Shown: positions 31,071 to 41,414, counted from the first letter of the stretch. The stretch is 64,000 nucleotides of DNA from Lysobacterales bacterium (GCA_030065125.1 JASJDM010000018.1:1-64000), one strand, 5' to 3'. Notes: generated by a model not told the origin, from the letters alone. Translations and numbers: made by a program.

Positions 31071-32792
31071 ATGAATGCGGAGATCATCGACCCGTCCTGT
31101 ATGAACGACCGCGCCCCTGACCGCGGCAGCACGCCCCGCAATGGCGCCGAGGCGCTGCTGGACAGCCTGCAGCAACAGGGCGTGCAGACCATATTCGGCT
31201 ATCCCGGCGGCACCATCATGCCGGTTTACGACGCCCTCACCGAATCCCCCATCCAGCACATACTCACCCGCCACGAACAGGGTGCCGCGTTTGCCGCCAA
31301 CGGCATGGCCCGGGTCACCGGCAAGGCGGGGGTGTGCATGGCCACTTCGGGCCCCGGCGCCACCAACCTGATCACCGGTATCGCCGACGCCCACCTGGAT
31401 TCGGTGCCCCTGGTCGCCATTACCGGTCAGGTTCCCACACCCCTGATGGGAACAGACGCCTTCCAGGAGGTGGACATCTTCGGCATGACCATGCCGGTGG
31501 TGAAACACAGCTTTATCGCGCGGGATTCCAGCAGCATCCCGTCCGTGGTGCGTGACGCGTTCCATATCGCCGAAAGCGGCCGACCCGGGCCAGTGCTGGT
31601 GGATCTGCCCAAGGACGCGGCCATGGGGCACTGCCACCCGCGGCTGCAGCCGCTGGACCAGCCGGCAATGGATCCAATCCAGGCAGACGCCCTGGACCAG
31701 GCCACCCGCCTGGTCCAGGAGGCCCGAAGGCCCGTGTTCTACCTGGGAGGCGGGGTGGTGCTGGCCGATGCCGTGGACCAGGTGCGATCCATGGCCGCTG
31801 ACGCCGGCATCCCGATCGTTGCCACCCTGAAGGCCCTGGGCACGGTGCCCCGGGACAACCCCGACTTCATGGGCATGATCGGCATGCACGGCAGCCAGGC
31901 AGCAAACCTGGCGGTGCAGGAATCTGACCTGCTGATCTGCATTGGCGCCCGCTTCGACGACCGCGCCACCGGCCGCCTGGACGAATTTGCACCCCACGCC
32001 CGGGTACTGCACTTCGACCGGGACACGGCTGAAGTCTCCAAACTGCGCCAGGCTGACGTGGGCATCGTGGGCTGCCTGCGGGAGCATGTCGCCGCTTTCC
32101 GCCCGGAGCCGTCCCGGCTGGATACGGCCTGGGTAGACCGCTGCCGGCGCCGCAAGCATGAGTTTGCACCGCGCTACGATGCGCCGGGGCCCGGCATCTA
32201 TGGCCCGGCCCTGATCAACCAGTTGTCCCGGTCGCGGCGGGATCCCATGATCGTGTCCTGTGACGTGGGCCAGCACCAGATGTGGGTGGCCCAGCACTGG
32301 AATTTTGACCACCCCCGGCATCACCTGACCTCCGGCGCCCTGGGTGCCATGGGCTTCGGCATCCCCGCCGCCCTGGGGGCCAAAATGGCCTGCCCGGATG
32401 CCACGGTGGTGTGCGTCTCCGGCGACGGCTCGATCATGATGAACATTCAGGAACTGGCAACCCTGGCGCGCTACTCCATAGACGTCAAGATCGTCCTGTT
32501 GGACAATTCGGCTCTTGGCATGGTGCGCCAGTGGCAGGAGTTGTTCTTCGAGAAGAATTTCAGCGAGATCGATCTGTCGGACAATCCCGATTTCACCTCG
32601 GTGGCCCGGGCTTTCGGCATCGATGCGTTTCGCATCACCGAACCCGGTCAGGTGACCCAGGGAATCAATCGTCTGCTGGACAGCGACGGGCCGTGCCTGA
32701 TGCACGTACCCATCGATCAAACGGCCAACGTGTGGCCACTGGTACCACCCGGTGCGAACAATGCACAAATGATGGAGGAAAGCACCCCATGA
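31071..32792 (+). CDS. ilvG: acetolactate synthase large subunit
   Basis: 573 aa. ThDP/FAD enzyme that makes 2-acetolactate or 2-aceto-2-hydroxybutyrate, first common step of valine/isoleucine synthesis. ATG 31071 is chosen for GAGGAGG 6 nt upstream; an ATG at 31023 lacks a good site. Landmarks: FGYPGGTIMPVYDAL, the catalytic Glu in RHEQGAAFAANG, TSGPGATNLITGIA and the ThDP motif GDGSIMMNIQELATL. Called ilvG because of its coupling to an IlvM-like subunit; ilvB or ilvI would also be defensible. First structural gene after the attenuator. Confidence 0.93.
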   Translation: MNAEIIDPSCMNDRAPDRGSTPRNGAEALLDSLQQQGVQTIFGYPGGTIMPVYDALTESPIQHILTRHEQGAAFAANGMARVTGKAGVCMATSGPGATNLITGIADAHLDSVPLVAITGQVPTPLMGTDAFQEVDIFGMTMPVVKHSFIARDSSSIPSVVRDAFHIAESGRPGPVLVDLPKDAAMGHCHPRLQPLDQPAMDPIQADALDQATRLVQEARRPVFYLGGGVVLADAVDQVRSMAADAGIPIVATLKALGTVPRDNPDFMGMIGMHGSQAANLAVQESDLLICIGARFDDRATGRLDEFAPHARVLHFDRDTAEVSKLRQADVGIVGCLREHVAAFRPEPSRLDTAWVDRCRRRKHEFAPRYDAPGPGIYGPALINQLSRSRRDPMIVSCDVGQHQMWVAQHWNFDHPRHHLTSGALGAMGFGIPAALGAKMACPDATVVCVSGDGSIMMNIQELATLARYSIDVKIVLLDNSALGMVRQWQELFFEKNFSEIDLSDNPDFTSVARAFGIDAFRITEPGQVTQGINRLLDSDGPCLMHVPIDQTANVWPLVPPGANNAQMMEESTP

Positions 32793-33058
32793 ATCATGCC
32801 ATCGAACTTCGCCTGCGAGCCGTCGAAGGCTCTATCATAAGAACTCTGGGCCTGGCGGAACGCCGAGGCTTTAAACTGGAGCGTGTGCTGGTGGAACAAC
32901 AGGCAGAATCTCAACTCCTTCATCTGGTGGTGAGCTCACCCATGCGATCCATCGAGGTACTGACAAAACAACTGGAAAGGCTGCACGACGTTATCGACGT
33001 GGCCATCAATATCGATCAATCACAGGATTACAGCGCCTGCGCTGTATCGGGGGGATAA
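32789..33058 (+). CDS. ilvM: acetolactate synthase small (ACT) subunit
   Basis: 89 aa. A single ACT domain (IELRLRAVEGSIIRTLGLAERRGF ... LERLHDVIDVAI) that binds and regulates the large subunit. The short IlvM-type length separates it from the ~160-aa IlvH/IlvN. The ATG overlaps the ilvG stop (ATGA), so translation is coupled and subunit ratio is likely set by that. The leuA ATG follows its stop after 2 nt. Confidence 0.9.
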   Translation: MNHAIELRLRAVEGSIIRTLGLAERRGFKLERVLVEQQAESQLLHLVVSSPMRSIEVLTKQLERLHDVIDVAINIDQSQDYSACAVSGG

Positions 33059-33060
33059 CC

Positions 33061-34629
33061 ATGGACTCCGTAGTAATTTTTGACACCACCCTGCGTGACG
33101 GCGAACAAAGCCCCGGTTTCAGCATGACCCGTCCCCAGAAGCTGCGCATGGCGGAGATGCTGGCCGCTCTCAAGGTCGACGTCATCGAAGCAGGCTTTGC
33201 CGCGGCCTCGCCCGGTGACTTCGCCTCGGTTCACTCGGTGGCCGAACAGATCCAGGGGCCGCGCATCTGCAGCCTGGCTCGCTGCAACGAAAACGACATT
33301 ACCCAGGCGGCCAGGGCCCTGGAGCCCGCTGCCCGCAAGCGACTGCACGTGTTTATCGCCACCAGCCCCATCCACCGGGAACACAAACTGAAGCTGAGCC
33401 GTGAGCAGGTGATTGCCCAGGCAGTGTCCGGCGTGAAACTGGCCCGCAGCCTGGCCGACGACGTGGAGTTCTCCGCCGAGGACGCCATCCGCACCGAACC
33501 TGAATACCTGGCGGAGGTGCTGGAAGCCGCCATTGCGGCCGGCGCCTCCACGGTCAACATCCCGGACACCGTGGGCTATACCACCCCGGCCGAGATGACC
33601 CGCCTGATCCGGTTCATCCAGGAAAACGTGCCCAACATCGACCAGGCCATCATCAGCACCCATTGCCACAATGACCTGGGAATGGCCGTGGCCAACAGCC
33701 TGTCGGCGGTGGAACAGGGAGCCCGCCAGATCGAATGCACCATCAACGGCATTGGCGAACGGGCCGGCAACGCGTCTCTGGAAGAGATCGTCATGGCGAT
33801 CCACACCCGGGCTGACCATTTCGGCTGCGACACCCAGATCGATACCACCAAGCTGCATCCGGCCAGCCGGCTGCTGGCGGGCATCACCGGCTCATTTGTG
33901 CCGCGCAACAAGGCCGTGGTGGGGGACAACGCGTTCGCCCACGAAGCCGGCATCCACCAGCACGGTGTGCTGGCCCACGCCGAAACCTACGAAATCATGA
34001 AGCCGGAAGACGTGGGCGTGCTCCAGTCTGACCTGGTGCTGGGCAAACACAGCGGCCGCCACGCGGTGGTCGACCGCATCAAGCAGCTGGGCTTCGACCT
34101 GGAGTTCGTCAACGTGGACCAGGTGTTTGCCGACTTCAAGAACCTGGCTGACCAGAAGAAACGTGTCTTTGACGCTGACCTGGAGGCCCTGATTACCGGC
34201 AAGCCCCACTCTGAAGGACCGTGGCGCATCGAAGCGCTGAAAGTTACCAGCGGCATCGGTGCGGACCACGAGCCCCACGCCGACGTCACCCTGGTACACG
34301 AAGACGGCACCCGGCGCAGCCAAAGCGGCAGCGGCGACGGACCACTGGACGCCACTTTCCACGCCATGATCGAAGCCTCGGGTCTCGACCTGCACATGAC
34401 CGGCCTGGCCGTGCGCAGCATCACCGAGGGGGAAGATGCCCAGGGTGAAGCCGAGGTCCGCGCCACCTATGAGGGCAATGAAATGAAGGGCAGCGGCTTG
34501 AGCACCGACATCGTGGCTGCCAGCGCACGCGCCCTGCTGGATATCATCAACAGCGTTTCCCGGAAGCAGGCCCGAAAACAGGCTGGCGACCGAGGAGACC
34601 CGGCTGAAGCCCGCGCCGCGGCCAACTGA
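33061..34629 (+). CDS. leuA: 2-isopropylmalate synthase
   Basis: 522 aa, full length. Condenses acetyl-CoA with 2-oxoisovalerate, the committed leucine step. The N-terminal TIM barrel carries [13 protein letters not shown] (residues ~7-19, metal-binding Asp) and the metal-site [13 protein letters not shown] near 202, then [11 protein letters not shown]. The C-terminal LeuA dimer/regulatory domain (~390-500) is present, so leucine feedback inhibition is expected. The last ~20 residues are a basic, Ala-rich tail. Confidence 0.97.
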   Translation: MDSVVIFDTTLRDGEQSPGFSMTRPQKLRMAEMLAALKVDVIEAGFAAASPGDFASVHSVAEQIQGPRICSLARCNENDITQAARALEPAARKRLHVFIATSPIHREHKLKLSREQVIAQAVSGVKLARSLADDVEFSAEDAIRTEPEYLAEVLEAAIAAGASTVNIPDTVGYTTPAEMTRLIRFIQENVPNIDQAIISTHCHNDLGMAVANSLSAVEQGARQIECTINGIGERAGNASLEEIVMAIHTRADHFGCDTQIDTTKLHPASRLLAGITGSFVPRNKAVVGDNAFAHEAGIHQHGVLAHAETYEIMKPEDVGVLQSDLVLGKHSGRHAVVDRIKQLGFDLEFVNVDQVFADFKNLADQKKRVFDADLEALITGKPHSEGPWRIEALKVTSGIGADHEPHADVTLVHEDGTRRSQSGSGDGPLDATFHAMIEASGLDLHMTGLAVRSITEGEDAQGEAEVRATYEGNEMKGSGLSTDIVAASARALLDIINSVSRKQARKQAGDRGDPAEARAAAN

Positions 34630-34641
34630 GGATTCATCACC

Positions 34642-35619
34642 ATGGCAAAAATCAAGGAACCGCCATTCATCTGGCACAACGGCGAGATCAAGCCCTGGCA
34701 GGACGCCACCGTTCATGTCATGGCCCATGGTCTTCACTACGGGTCCAGCGTTTTTGAAGGAATCCGGGTTTACGAAACGCCTGGCGGTTCAGCGGTATTC
34801 CGCCTGACCGACCATCTCAAGCGCATGTATGACTCGGCACGGATCTACCACATGCCGATTCCCTACGACTTCGACCAGCTGCACCAGGCCTGCACCACCA
34901 TTGTCACCCGCAACGGACTGGAGCACGCCTACCTGCGGCCCATTGCCTACCGCGGCTACGGCACCATGGGCGTGGCCCCCGATCCGGATACTCCGGTGGA
35001 GGTGGCCGTGGCCGCCTGGGACTGGGGCGCCTACCTGGGTGAAGAAGCCAAGACCAGGGGCGTGGACGTGTGCATCTCCAGCTGGCACCGGGTGGCGCCC
35101 AACACCATCCCAGCCATGGCCAAGGCTGGCGGCAATTACCTGTCCAGCCAGCTGATCGCCATCGAGGCCCACGACCGCGGCTTCGGCGAAGGCATCGCCC
35201 TGGGCACCAACGGCCTGCTCAGCGAAGGCTCCGGCGAAAACCTGTTCGTGGTGCGCGACGGCAAGCTCTACACGCCGCCGTCCGGCTCCTCCATTCTCTG
35301 CGGCATCACCCGGGACACGGTATTCACCCTGGCCCGCCAGCAGGGCCTGGAAGTGGTGGAGCAGAGCCTGCCCCGCGAAATGCTGTACATCGCCGACGAG
35401 CTGTTTTTCACGGGAACCGCCGCCGAAATCACACCCATCCGGTCGGTAGACGGCATCGAGGTGCGCTGCGGCGGACGCGGCCCCATCACCGAAAAGCTGC
35501 AGCAGCTGTTCTTTGGGCTGTTCGACGGCAGCACCGAAGACCAGTGGGGATGGTTGGAATACTGCCCCAAACCTGAAGGAGATAAGGCAAGCCATGTCGC
35601 AGCCGCAGTCACTGTTTGA
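34642..35619 (+). CDS. ilvE: branched-chain amino acid aminotransferase
   Basis: 325 aa. Class IV PLP aminotransferase that makes Leu, Ile and Val from their 2-oxo acids with glutamate. Seen: [17 protein letters not shown], the PLP lysine in [26 protein letters not shown] and [17 protein letters not shown]. The leuC start lies 26 nt inside its 3' end, so the operon is continuous. Confidence 0.96.
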   Translation: MAKIKEPPFIWHNGEIKPWQDATVHVMAHGLHYGSSVFEGIRVYETPGGSAVFRLTDHLKRMYDSARIYHMPIPYDFDQLHQACTTIVTRNGLEHAYLRPIAYRGYGTMGVAPDPDTPVEVAVAAWDWGAYLGEEAKTRGVDVCISSWHRVAPNTIPAMAKAGGNYLSSQLIAIEAHDRGFGEGIALGTNGLLSEGSGENLFVVRDGKLYTPPSGSSILCGITRDTVFTLARQQGLEVVEQSLPREMLYIADELFFTGTAAEITPIRSVDGIEVRCGGRGPITEKLQQLFFGLFDGSTEDQWGWLEYCPKPEGDKASHVAAAVTV

Positions 35620-37009
35620 CAAGATCTGGGCCGCCCACGAAGTCCAGCCGGAGTCCTCACGGGCCCCGGCGATTCTGTACATCGATCTGCACCTGATCCA
35701 CGAGGTCACCTCACCCCAGGGATTCGACGTGCTGCGCGAGCGCGGCATCCCGGTGCGCCGGCCCGGCCGTACCCTGGGCACCATCGACCACTCCACCCCG
35801 ACCCTGCCGCCCAGGGACGGCGTCCGGCCCTACGTCACCGAACAGGCCCGGATCCAGGTGGAAACCCTGAAGAATAACTGCGAAGAGTTCGGCATCGAGC
35901 TGCACGGCTGGGACAGCCCCCACCGGGGCATCGTCCACGTGATCGGGCCGGAGCTGGGCGTGAGCCAGCCCGGCCTGACCATCGTCTGCGGTGATTCCCA
36001 CACCAGCACCCACGGCGCCTTCGGTGCGCTGGCTTTTGGCATCGGCACCACCCAGGTGGGCCACGTGCTGGCCACCCAGTGTCTGCTGATGGGCCGGCCG
36101 AAATCCATGCGGGTAAGCGTGGACGGGGAGACTGGCAAGGGCGTCACCGCCAAGGACATCGTGCTGCATATCATCAACCACATCGGCGTGGACGGCGGAA
36201 CCGGCCACGTCATCGAGTATGCCGGCTCAGCCATCCGCGGCCTGTCCATGGAAGGCCGCATGACGGTCTGCAATATGAGCATCGAGGCCGGCGCCCGGGC
36301 CGGCATGGTGGCGCCGGATGCCACCACCCTGGACTACCTGCGTGACCGCCCGAAACTGCAGGGGCAGGACTTCGACGCTCTGGCCGAACGCTGGCTGGCG
36401 CTGGCCAGCGATGCCGACGCCAGCTATGACCGCGACGTCCAGATCGATGCCGCTGAAATCGCTCCCAGGGTCACCTACGGCACCCACCCCGGCATGTCGA
36501 TTCCAGTGGACGGCGTCATTCCCGATCCTGCAAGCGACAGCGACCGCAAGGCGCTGGAGTACATGGGGCTGGATTCGAATCGCCCCATCTCCGGCCACGA
36601 CATTGACGTGGTCTTCATCGGCAGCTGCACCAACTCCCGTATCGAAGACCTGCGTGAGGCTGCCTCGGTGGTGGCCGGCAAACAGGTGGCCGACGGCGTG
36701 GACATGCTGGTGGTGCCGGGTTCGGAGCAGGTCCGCATCCAGGCCGAAGCCGAAGGCCTTCACCAGATCTTCGAGAACGCGGGTGCCCAGTGGCGTATCC
36801 CCGGCTGCTCCATGTGCTTAGGGATGAACGGCGACATCGTCAGCCCCGGCGCCACCGCCATCAGCACCAGCAACCGCAATTTCGAAGGGCGCCAGGGCCC
36901 GGGTGCCCGCACCCTGCTTGCCAGCCCGGCGACGGCGGCAGCATCGGCACTGGCCGGCAGCGTCGCCGACCCCCGCACGGTGGAAATCTCCACCCTGGAG
37001 GTGGCCTGA
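35594..37009 (+). CDS. leuC: isopropylmalate dehydratase large subunit
   Basis: 471 aa. The [4Fe-4S] subunit of isopropylmalate isomerase. ATG 35594 gives the standard [15 protein letters not shown] and is preceded by AAGGAG about 12 nt upstream within ilvE. Cluster ligands appear as the Cys of [12 protein letters not shown] and the pair in [30 protein letters not shown] is also intact. TGATG links it to leuD. Confidence 0.97.
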   Translation: MSQPQSLFDKIWAAHEVQPESSRAPAILYIDLHLIHEVTSPQGFDVLRERGIPVRRPGRTLGTIDHSTPTLPPRDGVRPYVTEQARIQVETLKNNCEEFGIELHGWDSPHRGIVHVIGPELGVSQPGLTIVCGDSHTSTHGAFGALAFGIGTTQVGHVLATQCLLMGRPKSMRVSVDGETGKGVTAKDIVLHIINHIGVDGGTGHVIEYAGSAIRGLSMEGRMTVCNMSIEAGARAGMVAPDATTLDYLRDRPKLQGQDFDALAERWLALASDADASYDRDVQIDAAEIAPRVTYGTHPGMSIPVDGVIPDPASDSDRKALEYMGLDSNRPISGHDIDVVFIGSCTNSRIEDLREAASVVAGKQVADGVDMLVVPGSEQVRIQAEAEGLHQIFENAGAQWRIPGCSMCLGMNGDIVSPGATAISTSNRNFEGRQGPGARTLLASPATAAASALAGSVADPRTVEISTLEVA

Positions 37010-37587
37010 TGGAACCCATGACCCGGCTCACTTCCACCACCCTTGTGCTGCCCGAAGAAAATATTGATACGGACCAGATCATCCCGGCCCGCTATCTCAC
37101 CACCACGGCATCGTCAGGTTTTGCCGACGCCGCATTCCGGGACTGGCGCTTCGACGCCAACGATCAGCCCATAGGGGACTGCGTACTCAACGAACCCGAT
37201 GCGCCCAACCGCAAGATCCTGGTGGCCGGCGCCAACTTCGGCTGCGGCTCCTCCCGGGAACACGCCCCCTGGGCGCTGCGGGACTTTGGATTCCGCGTCG
37301 TAGTGAGCAGCAGGATCGCCGATATCTTTTCCGGCAACGCCCGCAACTGCGGCGTGCTGCCGGTGGTAGTTTCCGAGGAAGACAACGCCTGGCTGCTGGC
37401 CAATCCCGGTGCCGAGGTGACCGTGGACGTGGAACAGGGCACCATCGAGTTCAACGACCGGAAAGTGGCGTTTGAGCTGGACGAGTTTTCCCGCTACCGA
37501 TTCATGAATGGCCAGGACGTTCTGGGCTATATCCTGGCCCAGGGCGAGGCCATCGACGCCTACGAACAGCGCGTGGAGAACCCGTAA
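37009..37587 (+). CDS. leuD: isopropylmalate dehydratase small subunit
   Basis: 192 aa. Partner of LeuC. ATG 37009 overlaps the leuC stop by one base. Typical motifs are NIDTDQIIPARYL, the swivelling-domain signature GANFGCGSSREHAPWAL and SSRIADIFSGNARNCG. Length is slightly under the ~200-aa average. It is coupled to leuB by TAATG. Confidence 0.96.
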   Translation: MEPMTRLTSTTLVLPEENIDTDQIIPARYLTTTASSGFADAAFRDWRFDANDQPIGDCVLNEPDAPNRKILVAGANFGCGSSREHAPWALRDFGFRVVVSSRIADIFSGNARNCGVLPVVVSEEDNAWLLANPGAEVTVDVEQGTIEFNDRKVAFELDEFSRYRFMNGQDVLGYILAQGEAIDAYEQRVENP

Positions 37588-38651
37588 TGCAGGCCCGAAT
37601 CGTTCTGCTGCCCGGGGACGGCATCGGACCCGACATCGTGTCCTCAGCGCGACAGGTATTGAGCCGGATCGCGGAAATCTTCAGCCACCAGTTCGATATG
37701 CCCGAGCACCTGGTGGGCGGCGCCGCCATCGATGCCACCGGCGTGCCGTTTCCAGACGAGACCGCCGCAGCATGCCGGGACTGCCGGGGCGTGCTGCTGG
37801 GTGCCGTGGGCGGCCCCAAGTGGGACGACCCCAAAGCCAAGGTGCGGCCGGAACAGGGACTGCTGCAGATGCGCAGCGCCATGGGCGTGTTCGCTAACCT
37901 GCGCCCGGTGCACACCCTGCCCGCCCTGATGGCGGCCAGCCCGCTGAAGAATGAAAAGCTCGAAGGCGTGGATTTCCTGGTGGTGCGCGAACTCACCGGC
38001 GGCATCTATTTCGGTGAAAAATCCGAAGGCACCGAGGTGGCCTCGGACCTGTGCACCTACACCGCCGAAGAGGTCGCGCGTATTGTCCACATGGCAGCGA
38101 AGCTGGCTGGCGACCGCCGCGGCAAGTTGACCCTGGTGCACAAGGCCAACGTGTTGGCCACCTCCCGGCTGTGGATTACCGTCACGCAGAAGATCCTTTC
38201 CGAGCACTATCCGGCATTGGACTACGACACCCTGCTGGTGGACGCTGCGGCCATGAGCCTGCTGACCGAACCCTCACGGTTCGATGTGATCGTCACCGAG
38301 AACATGTTCGGCGACATCCTCACCGACGAGGCCGCCGCCGTAGCGGGTTCCATCGGCATCCTGCCCTCGGCCTCCCTCAGCGATGCGGGACCGGGTCTGT
38401 ACGAACCGATCCACGGTTCCGCTCCCGACCTGGCCGGCACCGGCCGGGCCAATCCCTTCGGCACCCTGCTCAGCGCCGCCATGCTGCTGGACCTGAGCCT
38501 GGGCCTGAAAGAGGAAGCCCAGTGGCTGCGGGAAACCGTGGAGCAGTGCATCGACCATGGCGAAACCACCGGCGACCTGGGCGGCCCCCTGGGCACCGAG
38601 GACGCCACCCGGGCCGTGCTGGCCCGGCTGGAGCATCGGTCAGCAGCATGA
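37587..38651 (+). CDS. leuB: 3-isopropylmalate dehydrogenase
   Basis: 354 aa. NAD-dependent oxidative decarboxylation to 2-oxoisocaproate. Motifs: LLPGDGIGPDI, the substrate loop ELTGGIYFGEK, TLVHKANVLATSRLW with the catalytic Lys, DAAAMSLL and the C-terminal GPGLYEPIHGSAPDLAG NAD site. Its ATG overlaps the leuD stop, and its stop overlaps the ilvA start (ATGA). Confidence 0.97.
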   Translation: MQARIVLLPGDGIGPDIVSSARQVLSRIAEIFSHQFDMPEHLVGGAAIDATGVPFPDETAAACRDCRGVLLGAVGGPKWDDPKAKVRPEQGLLQMRSAMGVFANLRPVHTLPALMAASPLKNEKLEGVDFLVVRELTGGIYFGEKSEGTEVASDLCTYTAEEVARIVHMAAKLAGDRRGKLTLVHKANVLATSRLWITVTQKILSEHYPALDYDTLLVDAAAMSLLTEPSRFDVIVTENMFGDILTDEAAAVAGSIGILPSASLSDAGPGLYEPIHGSAPDLAGTGRANPFGTLLSAAMLLDLSLGLKEEAQWLRETVEQCIDHGETTGDLGGPLGTEDATRAVLARLEHRSAA

Positions 38652-40237
38652 GATCCACCCGGGACGAACATCTCCCCAAGGAAATGGAGTATCTGCGGCG
38701 GTCCGTGGGTTCACCGGTGTACGAAGTTGCCAAACGCACACCCCTGACCTACGCCGAGAACCTGTCCCGGCGATTGGGCTGCACCATCTACCTGAAACGG
38801 GAGGACCTGCAGCCCACGTTTTCCTTCAAGATCAGAGGCGCCTTCGCCGCCGTGCACGCCCGGGTCCAGCAAGGGAACTGCGCCCATGTGATGGCGGCGT
38901 CAGCCGGCAACCATGCCCAGGGTGTGGCGGTGGCGGCACGTAAGCTGGGGCTGAAGGCCACCATTGTCATGCCGAGGACCACGCCGTCCATCAAGGTCAA
39001 CGCCGTGCGGCGCCTGGGGGCCGAGGTCAAGCTGCTGGGCGACAGCTACGACGAGGCCCAGGGCATTGCCCGACAGCAGGCCGGGGAAATCGGCGCGACC
39101 TTCATCCACCCCTTCGACGATCCCGACGTCATTGCCGGCCAGGGCACCATCGCCCTGGAGGTGCTGAGCCAGTGCCCCGAGACTCCCCAGGCGGTTTTCA
39201 TCCCCGTGGGCGGTGGCGGACTGGTCTCGGGCATGGCGGCGGTCATTAAGGCGATGCACCCCCAGACCCGGGTCATCGGCGTCGAACCGGTGGAGGCTGC
39301 CTGCATGGAAGCTGCCCTGAAAGCCGGCGAACCGGTCACCTTGGAATCCGTGGGCATCTTCGCCGACGGTGCCGCCGTGCGGCGGGTTGGAGATACCTCC
39401 TTTGCCCTGGCCCAGGGCCTGGTGGACGACATCATCACGGTGGAGTCCGACGACATCTGCGCGGCGGTGCGCGACACCTTCGAAGACACCCGGGCCCTGG
39501 CCGAACCCGCCGGCGCCCTGGCGCTGGCCGGTCTCAAGGCCTGGCTGGCTCAGCGCAGCGCCGAGACCCGGCCGGTGAAGGGCCCCCTGGTGGCCATCAA
39601 CTCCGGCGCCAACGTCAACTTCAACCGCATGGGCCACGTGGTGGAGCGGGCCATTATCGGCCGTGGCGAGGAAGCGCTGATTGCCGTGACCATCCCCGAG
39701 GAACCCGGCAGTTTCCTGCGCTTCCTCAACACCATGGACGCACCGCCCATCACCGAATTCAACTACCGCTACCGGGATGCCCACGAAGCCCAGGTTTTCG
39801 TGGGCCTGCAGGTGGAAGGCTGGACCATGGAGCCCGAAGCCACCCAGGACCGCCTGCGCCGCAACGGCTACGCCGTGCAGGACCTCAGCCACAACGACAT
39901 GGCCCGTCTGCACCTGCGCCACATGGTGGGCGGCGCCCTGCCCTCCAGCGTCACCGAACAGGTCTACCGCTTCGAGTTCCCCGAACGCCCCGGCGCCCTG
40001 CTGGAGTTCCTCAAGACCCTGGCCGGGCGCTTCAACATCAGCCTGTTCCATTACCGCAACCACGGTGCTGCTTATGGTCGGGTGCTGTGTGGCTTCATGG
40101 TCGAACACGGCCGCCAGGAGGAGTTCAACGAGTTCCTCAATGCGACCGGCTACAAGTGGATCGACGAGACCGAGAATCCGGCTTATCGACAGTTTCTGGC
40201 GGCGCCGGAAGAGGTGCGGAAGGCCTCGGGGCAGTAG
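38648..40237 (+). CDS. ilvA: threonine dehydratase, biosynthetic
   Basis: 529 aa. PLP enzyme making 2-oxobutyrate for isoleucine. ATG 38648 is coupled to leuB by ATGA; a longer open frame exists but lies inside leuB. The PLP Lys is in PTFSFKIRGA (near residue 62), the phosphate-binding loop is PVGGGGLVSG, and SAGNHAQGVA is present. Two C-terminal ACT-like regulatory domains follow (EEPGSFLRFL and ERPGALLEFL), as in the isoleucine-inhibited biosynthetic form. Last gene of the operon. Confidence 0.96.
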   Translation: MRSTRDEHLPKEMEYLRRSVGSPVYEVAKRTPLTYAENLSRRLGCTIYLKREDLQPTFSFKIRGAFAAVHARVQQGNCAHVMAASAGNHAQGVAVAARKLGLKATIVMPRTTPSIKVNAVRRLGAEVKLLGDSYDEAQGIARQQAGEIGATFIHPFDDPDVIAGQGTIALEVLSQCPETPQAVFIPVGGGGLVSGMAAVIKAMHPQTRVIGVEPVEAACMEAALKAGEPVTLESVGIFADGAAVRRVGDTSFALAQGLVDDIITVESDDICAAVRDTFEDTRALAEPAGALALAGLKAWLAQRSAETRPVKGPLVAINSGANVNFNRMGHVVERAIIGRGEEALIAVTIPEEPGSFLRFLNTMDAPPITEFNYRYRDAHEAQVFVGLQVEGWTMEPEATQDRLRRNGYAVQDLSHNDMARLHLRHMVGGALPSSVTEQVYRFEFPERPGALLEFLKTLAGRFNISLFHYRNHGAAYGRVLCGFMVEHGRQEEFNEFLNATGYKWIDETENPAYRQFLAAPEEVRKASGQ

Positions 40238-40241
40238 CAAC

Positions 40242-40291
40242 GGGGACGGTTCACTTAATTCGAACCTGTTCGAATTAAGTAAACTGTCCCC
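40242..40291. repeat. REP-like 23-bp hairpin after ilvA
   Basis: The left arm 40242-40264 starts GGGGACGGTTCACTTAATTC and the right arm 40269-40291 ends AATTAAGTAAACTGTCCCC; 21 of 23 pairs are exact and the other two are G-T wobbles in RNA, with a CCTG loop. The core GGGGACAGTTTACTTAATTC is of the type I associate with REP elements mobilised by Y1 (RAYT) transposases. It lies 5 nt past the ilvA stop and may also serve as terminator or 3' mRNA stabiliser. No transposase is nearby. Confidence 0.75.
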
Positions 40292-40310
40292 CGATCCGCC
40301 GATCCACAAC

Positions 40311-41240
40311 ATGAACTCCACCAACCCCTCAACAACGACGGTCTCCCTGGTACTCGGCAGCGGCGGCGCCCGGGGAAACGCGCATATCGGCGTGATCAAG
40401 GCCATCGAGGAGCGAGGCCTCGATATTCGCAATCTGGCGGGTTGTTCCATGGGTTCCCTTATCGGCGGCGTGTATGCCGCCGGAGAACTGGAGACGTACA
40501 AGGACTGGGCCTATTCCCTGACCAGCAGTGACGTTCTCAGGCTGCTGGACTTTTCTTTCAGCCGCAGATCGCTGTTCCGGGGCGAGCGCGTGTTCGACGT
40601 CATGAAAAGCCTGATCGGTGACTACCAGATTCAGCAACTGGACCGGGGATTCACCGCGGTGGCCACCGACATCGACAACCAGAATGAGGTGTGGCTGTCC
40701 CGCGGCTCGCTGTTCCGCGCTATCCGGGCATCCACCGCGGTCCCAGGACTGCTGAATCCGGTGGAAGACGGTGACCGCCTGCTGGTGGACGGCGGCCTGG
40801 TTAATCCCATTCCCATCGCGCCAACCCTGAACGACGCCACCGACCTGACCATTGCGGTCAACCTGAACAGCATGACCGAGCCTTACCAGCCTGAACCATC
40901 AATCGGGGAAGACCCGGACGACGATGGCGAGACCGGCTACCGCAAGCGCATCCTGGATTTCATTACTGACCTGACCGGCAGCAACAACTCGGATCGGGAT
41001 ACACCCCACGCGGCGGAACTGATGACCCGCTCATTCGACGTGATGCAGGGCTCCATCGCCCGGCTGAAGCTGGCGGCCTACGCGCCGGACAAGGTGATCG
41101 AGATCCCCCGGGACGCCTGCACGTTTTTCGAGTTCGACCGTGCCGAGGAAATGGCGGAGCTGGGGTATCGCAAGACGGTGGAAGCGCTGGACAGCCTGGA
41201 GGCACGGAAGCGGCTAAGGTCCAGGTCTGGCAAGGACTGA
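40311..41240 (+). CDS. RssA-like patatin-family phospholipase
   Basis: 309 aa, cytoplasmic, no signal peptide. Patatin motifs: GSGGARG at 16-22, GCSMG with Ser46 as nucleophile and DGG at 160-162. This is the short RssA/YlbK-like group, whose substrate is uncertain. The end is Arg/Lys-rich. The start follows the REP-like hairpin by 19 nt, so it may have its own promoter there; no good ribosome site is obvious. Unlike the PlpD-like protein in this window it has no POTRA or barrel. Confidence 0.87.
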   Translation: MNSTNPSTTTVSLVLGSGGARGNAHIGVIKAIEERGLDIRNLAGCSMGSLIGGVYAAGELETYKDWAYSLTSSDVLRLLDFSFSRRSLFRGERVFDVMKSLIGDYQIQQLDRGFTAVATDIDNQNEVWLSRGSLFRAIRASTAVPGLLNPVEDGDRLLVDGGLVNPIPIAPTLNDATDLTIAVNLNSMTEPYQPEPSIGEDPDDDGETGYRKRILDFITDLTGSNNSDRDTPHAAELMTRSFDVMQGSIARLKLAAYAPDKVIEIPRDACTFFEFDRAEEMAELGYRKTVEALDSLEARKRLRSRSGKD

Positions 41241-41320
41241 ACGGCGCAGCGCTCTTTCATCAACACCAGGCCGGGTCCGGCCCCAGCCGTCGCCCCCAAC
41301 CGTCCTTCCATTACGCCGTC

Positions 41321-41341
41321 ATCCTGAACTCGATTCAGGAT
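41321..41341. repeat. short dispersed-type palindrome
   Basis: ATCCTGAA CTCGA TTCAGGAT is a perfect 8-bp dyad within GTCATCCTGAACTCGATTCA, a sequence type seen as dispersed intergenic palindromes in many proteobacteria. It sits in the convergent gap 41241-41414, where it could also act as a bidirectional terminator. Nothing else is seen in that gap. Confidence 0.55.
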
Positions 41342-41414
41342 CCATCAGCAAATGGAGTCTGGTCAGCCTTTGATCGGTGCTTGGTGAAAGACGAAGGCTC
41401 TGGACACAAACTTC

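Noticed and set aside
30933..32768. 611-codon open frame opposite ilvG
   Set aside because: GC-rich antisense shadow; the sense frame is a full acetolactate synthase with all motifs.
38900..40501. 533-codon open frame opposite ilvA
   Set aside because: Shadow of ilvA; Gly/Val/His-biased composition with no family match.
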